From Arctopsyche grandis (Eukaryota > Arthropoda > Insecta > Trichoptera > Hydropsychidae): a stretch of DNA of 64,000 nucleotides. Shown here in pieces: positions 12,101 through 24,100 of the stretch (positions within the stretch are counted from its first letter, which is position 1; the number at the start of each line of letters is the position of its first letter). The notes beneath the pieces are model-generated. The model ran no database searches. It was not told the origin of the DNA and saw only the letters and a program-made list of their open reading frames with translations. A program made the position numbers and the translations under genes. Location of the stretch: positions 7,180,001 to 7,244,000 of the forward strand of contig NC_135355.1 in assembly GCF_051622035.1 (NCBI RefSeq), read 5' to 3'.

Positions 12101-15100
12101 TAACTGCTGAGTATTTTAGATTGTGGCTTGGCATTTAGATTGTGAGCATTACATTTTAACAACAATGAAGAAGATGGAACTAGTTTTGGAAAAATACATT
12201 CATTAATAGACTTCTTTTATTTAATTTATATTGTAGTAAGATGTATTAGAAAGTCTAAACATACATTTACAAAACTCGAAATCCTCGGCGGTAGTTATCT
12301 AGGGTTTTTTGGATTAGCTGCAATTTTTATACCTGCTTTCTATTGGATTTCTAAATAATTCTAGTTGGAAATGTTGGCGTGATCTTCAGAGCGTGGCGGG
12401 CTTTCAACAGAAAAGACGTCAGCACTCAAAGGATTAAGTTCTGATCGTCAGTGAGCTCACATTTCTCACAAGAAGTATATTAACACAATGGGGCAGTTGT
12501 CCAACTCCTCCACTCGTGAATATCCCGCATCGTATATAGAAAAAAAAAACTATAAAACTACCTATTATTGTTCCGCAAGAAAGGCACTTCTTCATACGAG
12601 CAGTACAATCCTCGCACGCCGGTCTATGACCACACGGTTCCAACAAACAATTGACTTCAGACAATTCGCAGCAGACTACACACTCAGCAGGCTTTCCCCT
12701 ACTAGCAGCACCTAAAAAAAAAACAGTTACAATAAAGTTCAATTATAAATCAATATCAAATTTTATTACTAATACACATTTATTTAACCTGTATTATCAG
12801 GAGGAGGTGAATTTGATTTTTTCATTCTCGATGGCCTAACCGGATGAGCTGGACTTGGAATATTATTAGCCTTCATCATATTTCTATTCATAATACTAGT
12901 AAAGTGCATCGGACTACTATTACTACTACTGCATTCCCCTATAAAACATACAATTTCATATAACTAATATAATTCGCACATAAACACTTTCCACATCATA
13001 CTATTATATGTATATTCTTACCCAAATCAGCATAGTTAACCAAATTGTAATTATTTCGCTTTGACGGGGAAGCGTTCACATTGATGCCAACGTTTGCCGC
13101 AGAATAGGATCCTTCTCGATTGCCGTTCGGAATCGGTGAACCGACACCGATTAAAGATCTTACATCTGCAACGTCCGTCTCATTTGAACTAGCCGTGGCG
13201 CCACTAGTGCCACTGCTTGAGCTATGTACAATTCTCTCCGATTGATCGCCGGATGAATCAACTGCTCGACTGGTAAAAAACGTGTCAATTAATGGATCTC
13301 TCACACCTCCATGTTCCAAGGCTTTGAAAAGCTAAAAATCATCCACATTTAACATAAAAGACAATTTACATGATAAAAAATATACAAACGAGCCTTTCAA
13401 AAGTCATATCGACACTTTCCGCCAACTATTATGTTAACAAGTTACTCGATTTGGCTTGCAAATGGTTCATATCTGGAATTCGAAGAAAAAAACCTTGATT
13501 CCATTTGGATCCGATGACATCAGATCATATACAGTTTTTCCTTCTTTATTTTTAATATTTGGATCACAGCCTTTGAGCATTAGGAATACTGATATAGCAT
13601 AGGTAACTACATTGACACCGTTAGAAGGTGTATTGAATCCTTCATAAAGGGCAGAAATTTGAGGACAATCCTATAAATTCAACCAAATTAAAGTCATTCA
13701 TACACACAGTATAACTGTATAGTTTAATTACAGTAAATTATATGAAAAAAAAACCTTTTGATTCGGTTTTTGCACTTCAGAAGATTGAGCGTTCGTACGT
13801 TTCATAAATGCAATATGTAATGCAGTATTATCATCTTCGTCTTTCGCCTTCACATCACAGCCTAAATTAACAAGTTGCTCTAATACGACACAATGTCCTA
13901 AAATCAATACCATTAACATTAAAATATATACCATTACAATCTCATGAATTCTCTCGCGAAAAAAAATTAAAGCTAATAGTAATAACCTTGCGATATAGAC
14001 AATAAGAGAGGAGTTTGCTCTCGATTATTTTTCAAATTCAAATCTGCACGTCCCATCGTAACCTACAAAAAAAAAAACTTTAATAACCCACATATATACA
14101 TATAACTTTATAAAAATCAAACACACACAATATGCAAACATACCAAAGCATTCACAGCATCTGCGTGGCCGTTCAATGACGCCAAATGTAAAGCAGAAAA
14201 CCCGTCGTCTTTTCGGCGATCGACTAAATCTGGATAGCGTCGACAGATAGCAGTACAAGCGAAGCTGTTACCTTTCAACGCTGCATGCTGAAGAGCATTA
14301 AAGCCTCTCTTATTGGCCAGAGCGCAATTTGTATCTAAGAGAAAAAACCAATCATGATGAAAACGAACATAGTCAATGAATTGAAAATGTCCATATAATA
14401 TACCTGGATAGTCACACAGCATTTGAATTATTTTCATTGAACCCGTAAGCATCGACGGGCTAGAAGATGATGTCGATTGTGACGCAGCCGCAGCGGCAGC
14501 AGCCTGCGTCACACTATTATTATTCGCACATTGGTTGTTTATCGCATCGTGGAGTGCGGTATCTCCATACGTATCCTACAATAGATTCATTAAATCAATC
14601 ATTTTTAACTTAAATTTATAGATATGTCACAGATGAAGTGTATCTTACAGTTGTAATCTAATATATAATTTGGAAAGAGACTTTGTATGTATGTATGTAA
14701 ATATGTATCCTTCGTTTGTCGTCGTCCGTAGATCGGTGACGTCATCGAACAAGTGATTCGATTTATTTTTTTTTTCGATCCATAGGCGCCGATTTGATTT
14801 TTTTCGATTCAATGGATTCACCCCCGCGGGGGCGCAAGGCGAGTAGTTCCATGGGGCCCCGCCAGGGGCGCCACAAGGGACGCAGCCCCGTGGGGCCCCA
14901 AAGGGGCCGCAGCCTTTTGGGGCCCCAAAGGGGGCGCAGCCTTATGGGGCGCTGCCTTATGGGGCGCAGCCTTATGGGGCGCAGCCTTATGGGGCGCAGC
15001 CTTATGGGGCGCTGCCTTATGGGGCGCAGCCTTATAGGGCGCAGCCTTATGGGGCGCCGCCTTATTGAGCTCAACCGCATGGGGCCCCGAAGGGGGCGCA

Positions 15101-18100
15101 GCCTCATGGGGCCCCAAAGGGGGCGCAGCTTTATGGGGCGCAGCCTTATGGGGCGCAGCCTTATGGGGCGCCGCCTTAATGGAGCTCAGCCGCATGAGGC
15201 CCCGAAGGGGGCGCAGCCCTAAACGGCAACTGATCATGGGGGCGAAGCCCTAGACGGCATTTAATCATGGGGGCGCGGAGGGGCGAAGCCCCAAAAGGCA
15301 TTAGCTAAGGGGGGCGAAGCCCTAAACGGCATTTAATCATGGGGGCGCGGAGGGGCGAGCCCTAAAAGGCATTAACTAAGGGGGGCGAAGCCCTAGAAGG
15401 CAAAAAAAAAAGATTTTTTTTTTATTTATTTACAGATTTGTACATATTGTAAATAAATCAAATTCAGATATTTGTGACAGCAGTTAAGATAATTTTTGCC
15501 AATTTGATGGAGGGACCGTTTCAACAATGAAATCAGATAAATTGGCAAACTCTGATAAGAAACAATCGACTTGGAGTCACAAATATCCAACTCTAACCAG
15601 CAGTATTAAAGATTAGCCCGGGATCGAACCCAATAATCTCTCGGTGCTAAACATATACGCAACCACTAAGGCATACTGCTGGCTAGTAGTTGAATTTTAT
15701 TCGAAAATGAACGGCCTAAAACGCCAGTTGGAATATATTACAACTGAAAATACAGTTCGACTGTAACAGATATATTCCTAGTAATATACGTAAAAATAAC
15801 ATGAACTGACTTGTAGATTAACGTTTGGTTTATGTAGTAACAAAACCCAAACGCAATGAGGTAAACATTTGTGGGCAGCAATATGAAGAGCTGTACAACT
15901 GCTGCGATTTACAGCATTGATATCCACATCTTTTTCAGCAAGCAAAATTTGCAGAATCTAAAAATAAAAAAAATGACAAATTGAAAATATTATAGACTAG
16001 TTGTTTTACCCGGCTTCGCTCAGTATTTGTAATATAAACAGCGTAAACATGGCGAATATAATAGTAAATATTCTGATCTAATAGTAATATTTGTTTTTTT
16101 ATTAAATTTATTTGAATCGAAAAAAATAATATTCAACCAATCGAATCGTCGTCATAGAAACTGACATGTTTTCGATTCCCAACCAAAAATACTTACATAC
16201 ATATATATGTATATATATACAAAGTCTCTTTCGAAATTATATATTAGATTACAAATAATGACAGATTAATTTACCTCTGGTTGATTCCCGAAAGCAGCAT
16301 CATGCAATACAGAGTCTCCATCATCATCCACGGCATTAGGTCGAGCACCTTTCGACAGCAAGAACTGCACAAGCGGTCGATGTCCTTGATACGCGGCGAC
16401 TTGCAATAGAGTCTTGCCGCAATATGGAGTGTCGATCTAAAACATAACAGCATGATACAATCGATTGGCAAATTTAGCGGTACAAAAAAATCGGCCTTCA
16501 CAATAACGTCTACTTACAATTGATTGATCGGTCTCATACAATCCTTTGACGTATTCTAAATCTCCTAGAGCAACTTTGCTCATTAAGAGTCGCATTTCAG
16601 GCCTATCGACTATCGGACTGGCTGGGGGTGGTTTACTCGATGAGCTCTGACCGACCTGTTGTTCTGGCGGATTCGAAACGTCGGGTTGATCGGCCACCGG
16701 GTATCTTTGCACCAATGTAACGCATTCAGGATTCATAGTCCACATCTGTTTAGATTCGTCCTCTAGAATCTGTATTCTGAGATCACCGTCTGAATACACT
16801 TGAATCACCCGGGCAGTTTTTCCTAATGCCTGATTTAAATACAAAATTAAAACAGAGTTTATAGCAAATAAAATAAAAAATTTAAGTAAAAACAAGATAT
16901 GTATATATACATACATATTATATATGTATGTACATATATAAATAAAAAACATAGAAAATTTTAATAACCTATGTGGGCAGTGAGAACACGGTTAGCTAAT
17001 TTTTAAATAGATGAAAAATGATCAATGGAAAGTTTTATTTCCAATTTTAGACTATGTATATTTATTATAATTATATATTAGTGTAATATAGGAATTCCGA
17101 AACAATGTTAAGTTGAAAAGTTTGTAGGGAATAACGTTTGTAGGGTAATCCAAATTTCTGGGGAATACCATTTATGAAGAATGACGGGCTGTTCGAACTA
17201 CTGCGTGTCTAAAAACTTGGCTACCTGCTTTTAAAAGGAAGGATAAACAGTGCACTGATTACTCCCGAGTGAGCGAAGGTTTCTTGTGGACTTCCTAAGT
17301 CGTAAAATAAATGCTGTGAACTGACTGGCATAGCATTTAGAACCCTAAACCCACCCCTACGCAACAATAGTTTATGACATAGTAAAATAAAATAGTGTAT
17401 TTGGTAGACAGTGTGTTTTCTAACCTAACCTAACCATTTAGTTATACATATCCACAACAAAAATAGCTAAACTGACTACTATGTAAAACTCGAATCTCGC
17501 ATCAAAATATTTAGCCCTAATCCGGATAAAGTGGATTCAACGGACCCACTCTTAAAATTTTTATAACTCAATTATAGAAAAAAAATTGATTAATATCCTA
17601 TTACCACTTCCTTCATTTAATAATTTACTTATATATTTATAATAATAAAAAATTTCTAAGTCTTATACGGTCGTCAGAAAAAAAAAAACAAATTTTTGCA
17701 ATGCAACCGGATACAAGGGTCCATAGGAACCACCAAGGCAATTTCTATGGGATTATGTATTTTCAAAGTTCTATTGTATTTTACTACATTCAATGATAAA
17801 AATAGTAAATGTACAGTGTACGAGTGTTTTGACGATACAGTTGTTAGACTGTTTTGACGATACAGCTGATGCATTTCTTGCATAATGAAAAAAAAGGGTC
17901 TGATTTTTTTTGTATGGTCACCAGAAGTAACGAAATAAATTAAGGACTAATGTGTGCATACAAAAAAAAGCATTCAGTTGACGAGGGTGTTCTCAAATAG
18001 AAAAAAAATGTGAAAGTTTACGAATATGGCAAGAGTACCAAGTAATATGGCAGGGTACTGTATATATGTATGTATGCCTGGCAGCCTTAATAATAACAAA

Positions 18101-21100
18101 GAGGTTACTATATATAATATGACGAGCATACATTTTCCATAGCGGGAACCCATTCCCCGTGAAGTCGTTGCAATTGTCGGGCCTGAGTAGCAGATGTAGT
18201 CAATCGTACAATGTCACCTTTACGATACCATACAACGGCAACCAGAGCAGCTGGATGAAAAGTCCATCGATTTGGGCAACCTGTTTAATTTCAAATCAAA
18301 GTTCAATATACAAAGAAAAACAGTTACTTTAATAATTCTATTAATAAGAAAAAATATTCACCGTCATGCTGAACCCGTATGTCTCCTCGCTCCGTCACTC
18401 TATGTACGATACCGACTTTTCCAATATACTGCCAAGGAAAAAAGCTTCATTATAATTACATACATACTATATACATATGTACATATATGTTACAGTTGAA
18501 GTGAATCTTCCAGTTGTAATATATTTTGACTAGTTGGAATATATTCCGTCGAAACCCATATAAGTTGATTGAACTGGTCAAAATATATTACAACTGAAAA
18601 TACAGTTCAACTATAAGTTGGTATCAGGTAAGATGGAGAAGTTAGGTTTTCATGAAAACGTCACTCAATTAGTAAATTGAGTTGAAAGTCACATTTTTGT
18701 TTTGAACATATTCTCAGAGTTATCATAATACGGTACTCATTACCTTTATTCGTAATATCTAGCATATATTAACGCATTATTGAATTCTAAAGTATTCGTA
18801 AAAATATCAGAACTGTCGAATCTCAACTGTTTTTATTACAACTGGCGCACATTATTGAAAGTGTATTTGGGCTTGTAGAGATATAATTTACTAGTTGAAT
18901 TGTATTCGAATATGAATGGCCTAAAACACCAGTTGGAATATATTACAATTGAAAATACACGTCAACCTTAACATATATGTATATGTACACAAATAGTTAA
19001 AAAATAAATTAAAAAAAACACACATCAGCCATTCGCGGATTCCAGCCTCCATGTCCCTGTTGTAAATGTCGTAAAGTATCAGCGTCTAACGCTACACGAA
19101 CTCTATCACCAGGATATAATCGAGGCATTCCACCAGTAGCTTCATCGACTCTCTTCTTTCCATCTTGAGGACTAGTGCATAAAGATTCATCGGGAGTTTT
19201 ACCTACAAACACAATAAATTCTCAAGATTTGTAATTAAAACTCAATTCAGAGTATTGATTCATAAAAAAAATCAGGGCTGTGAAATCATAAAATTTTTAC
19301 ACATCAGGTTAATTTTAGAATACCTTTTTATTTTCTTTCAATATTTTCCATTTTATATTTATGAATACATACAGGAAATTTACGCATTTACCATGAGAAA
19401 TAAACAAAGATAGAAACACTGTCTCAGATCTGCATACATAGGGTATTGTTGAGTCGCTCTTAGTTAGTGATTCAATATTCATATACTAATTTTATTACGT
19501 AAAAAAATGATGTGATCTGCGTGATTCCACAGCCCTGCAAAAAATCCATAATTTTATTTGAACGCATGCTCAACGTACCGTAAATTGGACAGTGACTTCG
19601 GTAACAATTCCCTCCAAGCGCTGGTGTTTCAAACTTCAAGTCCATGATACCGTTGTGTCCAACTCTGAGATCATAAAAATAAATTAACGTAGAAAATATT
19701 TATCTAAGTAAACTGGGAATTCCGACTTATCATACCGCAAAACGCATAGTGAGTGTGGGGATTTCCAAACAGGAAAATGAGCTACAAAAATTCACCGCAA
19801 ACACACACACACAATAATATGTGTATAGCATATGTTGTCTAGATGTGTAACAAATATGATATGGGTCATTTCAAACACTAGAAATAAATCTCTAAGACGG
19901 AAGATAATAACCATTGCTGATTGCCTCTTAGAATGTACAACTTCGGTGTTAAAATAAGGTATGAAATTATTTTTAAACTTTTTTCAAATCCTTATTTGGA
20001 TTAGTAACAAAAGGAACTCAAAAACCATTGCCAATTTTTGAATTCCGAGGATGAATTTAAATATTTCATCTTCATAAAAGTTCAAGTCAGTGCTGTCCTA
20101 ATCTTAATCTAAAGTTTCCAACACATGTTAAACCAAAACCGTCAAACTAATGAAATAATCTTATTTTACGAAAGGCAAAAATAACGTAATCAATAGGTTG
20201 GTTAATTACAAAATAAAAAATTCCCAATTAAAATCCTTTAAATGTTAAAAAACGATATATCGTTGTTTATGAAAAAGGCGATAATTGCTAACAATAATTT
20301 TTGTTGACGTCATCGTAATGGTCTTATTTGAATACCCACTTGTGAGCCAGTGCATCATTGGTATGAAACATTTTATATACATACATATATATTTATCTTA
20401 ATTTATTGTTATATATTTATATCAGCGCAAAATTTTCTTTGCCCTCAGGTAGTTTTCTAATTCCACTATTTTGTATAGTATAGACAAAATGACAAAAACA
20501 ATAGAAAATCGTTTTCTATTATAGAGGTCAAGAGTCGTCGTGCAATTAAATGCAACTAAAATGAACACCAAATATTTACAATACCAAAATCATAAACTGT
20601 CACCCACTAGTGCATCTCATTCGCACGCTCGCATTTACAACCACGAAAGAAAGAGAGATAGAGAGCTACCAAACACCCACTTCAAAAGTATTGTTTCAAA
20701 TACAATAAATTGGTGAGCCTTTTTAAATTAAATAAAATACAACGTACAGTAAAGTATAGCACGTTCGACCAATGAAATATGTTAATAAATAATACTTTTC
20801 TTTTCTTCAAAAAAATTATAAATGTTAGAATTTCTCGCTAAGATTTCGAAAAATATCGTAGCAGCAAAGGGTTAAATAAGACGCAACATATAAACTTGAA
20901 CTTTGCTACCCAATGAGATATCTCTCAGATAGTCCAGTAAATATCTTTTAGACTTACTGACAACTGGATTCATTTTGACTAAATCTATGTATTAACAAGA
21001 GTAAATAGTTTCGTATGATCATAATTAGTTTGTGATCATGCGAAAATTCGACCTTCAAATTTCAGCTGATAAGATGGGGTCAAAATAAATAATAATCTAT

Positions 21101-24100
21101 TCTAAAAAAATATACTCCCATATATTGCTTGGGTCACCTCACGGGCCAGAATGTGAAATAACCGAAAACGCAAATATCGGAAGGCAAAGATCGAAAATCG
21201 AAAGATCTTAAGTCGAAAGATAAAAAAAGGGTGCATGGTAAACGGTACATACTCACTTAATTTGGGCGAGCAGGATACAACAGGAACAAGAGGAACAGGC
21301 TTTTCCTCCCGTATTCTGCGCGCGTACATTAATACGTGAGGAAAAGCCTGTTCCTGTTGTATCCTGCTCACGCAAATTAAGTGAGTATGTACCGTTTACC
21401 ATGCATCCTTTTTTTTTTGATCTTTCGATTTTCGATCTTTGCCTTCCAATATTTGCGTTTTCCGTAATTTCACATTCCGGCCCGTCACGGAGACCGACTA
21501 CATATATACATGTATCCTTATATTTTAATCTTTTATTTTCTAGAAAATTTTAACTAGGAACTATTATGATATATGGGCCATTATATTTTAAAGTCCACTT
21601 TTCTTTATTTAGAGAAATATTTCGCAAAACATTTAATATAATGCTTTGCGTTTAACAATATTTAAAAATACTAGTGGCCAGTAATATGTTTATTCTGCAT
21701 TTCCGAGATTCTGGACATATTGAATTAAAAGAAGTGATAGCAATTTGTAAATTAAATCAAACAGAAATAGTGTTTTTGGAATTGAAAATTGGACTTCCGC
21801 CACTAACAAATATAACGGTTCATATATATGTATGTAAATGTGAATTTTTTCTTATTTCATAACATCCAGTGCTTTCGCATAGTCTCCCATCTGCTGGGAA
21901 AAATTTTATCAAATCTTTACGCTAAATTTTTCAAATAATTACCGATTACATTGCCAAAGATATTATGTTAAGCACCTCACCTCCATATTAATAGCCAAGT
22001 TATGAAATATGTTACATAATTGGATGTTACACATGGGTTGGAAAATTCAGAACTAGCTGTAATTTCCATTATTTAATTTATTTTGTTTTTCGTAATTATT
22101 GGTGCGTTTATATTTATGCATGTTTGTAGGAAAAACTATAGATATTTTATGTTAATTTGGACAAAAATTTCTACACCTGTTAATAGTGATATAATTTAGA
22201 AAAAATACTATAGAAATTTTTTCTAACCGATAATCATTTTTAGTGCCATCCTTCCATTTGACACGTGCCACTGATCTGCTGGACTCATTCCCCCAACAAA
22301 TAATATCAGTTACGATACCAGTAGAGCCTGTAACATCAAAACAGCCGTGTGAATACAAGTAATTATATGATTATTATAAAATGGAAGTTTAAAAACAATA
22401 CAGCACCATCACCTCCATCTTGATTTCCCCAACTCCAATCATTCCCTCTCTGTACGAGAGCACCAGGATATATTCCACGCAGTACAATTTTAGTTTCTTT
22501 AGATCTCGGAGTCAATTTAACCCTATAAAATTTAACACACAATAATTGTAACGCTGAAAAATACAACATAAAGCTAGGAAAAGATTTCAAATTGGAGATT
22601 AATGATTGGACTGGACGTACCCGCGTGCAATGTGATAATCGAATCTCAAAAAAGGGTGATCCAAATTGTGAATATCCGAGTGGTAGCACAAAAAACACAA
22701 ATCGTAATCATTGCAAATGGTGCATTTGTACCTCATGCCGAGTATCTGATTCTGTTTGCACGAATCGCACATCAAGTTTGTGTGAGTGATACCTAAAATA
22801 CACACAATGAAAAAGTTTATCAAGACATGTTTATATCAAATCTAGTATCGAGAGTGTTTCATCCTTCATACCACATTGTGCATTATCGACCATGGTCAGG
22901 TCATATTGACCTTGGTAACCGGTGCGGTAATTGGAACGCAATCCGCAGTCCCAACAAACGACGACCGTATTGTCGGGGGTGCGTTTGCTTCCGGGTTCGC
23001 CGAGTTCCACAACTGTACCGACACTACCAAGACCTCCATCTATTAATCAAATAAAAAAAATTAAGAACAATTATACAATGGAAAGATTTACATAAAAGCA
23101 TTACAATTGAATAAATTGCTTCAATTGCATTCAATTACTGATATTAGACCTTTGTTCTCTTAGTACAAACCACCACCCACATCGATTTGTTGGATTTCGA
23201 ACTGATGAAAGATTATATTAGATATTTCGAGTTTTGTAAATGTATGCTTAGACTCTCTAATACATCTTGCAACAATATAAATTAATCAAAAGAAGTCTAT
23301 TAATGAATGTATTTTTCCAAAACTAGTTCCATCTTCTTCATTGTTGTTAAAATGTAATGCTCACAATCTAAATGCCAAGCCACAATCTAAAATACTCAGC
23401 AGTTAGGGATTTCCATCGAGAAATTCTGCTATGGTTATAAATTCACAAATTATGGTGTCAACCAGTCTTTATAAACATTGACACGGATTAGACGACCCAT
23501 GTTCAATGCATTTTTTTTCAATGCTACTTGGAAAGGCTTAGCGGGTAGTATTCTCATTTATTTTTTACATCCTCAAAAAACAACGCCTATTGGCGTATTT
23601 CAAGCTCGTGAACTTGTTGGCAAAACAGCGATTGGCCTCGATCAGCATTCAAAAGGTTAATAAGGCTCTTAGTACCTGTTGTACAATTGGATAAAAAAAC
23701 TATTCCATTCATGTCAATCTTACACAATTTTTATCCAATACTTTGATCAGCTATGAATCATTTCAAAATCTATATATTTATGATCATTTAAAAATATATT
23801 CAAACATCGGACATTTTAATGTACATATGTTCATATGTATGTATGTTCATTTTTCAAATACTCAAAATATATTTTTAAAACGTTTACATTTTTGATACCA
23901 AAATCAGTCCAATATCGTCCTTTCACGGTATTGCAGGGTTTTTAATACTTATTTTTATACAAAAGATTTTCACAAGTATTAAAAAAATCAAACAAAGGAT
24001 TCCAAATATAAAAATAACCATAGTGACTATTGCTTGGCGGAAAGTCCATCACGAAATTCCAAACTTCCTACAAAGTGACAACTCGTGTAAAGAGTATATT

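Noticed and set aside
14763-15253. Several overlapping repetitive open frames on both strands (Arg-Pro-Ile, Gly-Arg-Ser-Leu and His-Lys-Ala-Ala-Pro repeats)
   Set aside because: All are translations of a 15-bp minisatellite inside a mib2 intron; the period being a multiple of three keeps every frame open.
17421-17435. Three CCTAA units as a telomere-type repeat
   Set aside because: Far too short, and located in a mib2 intron.
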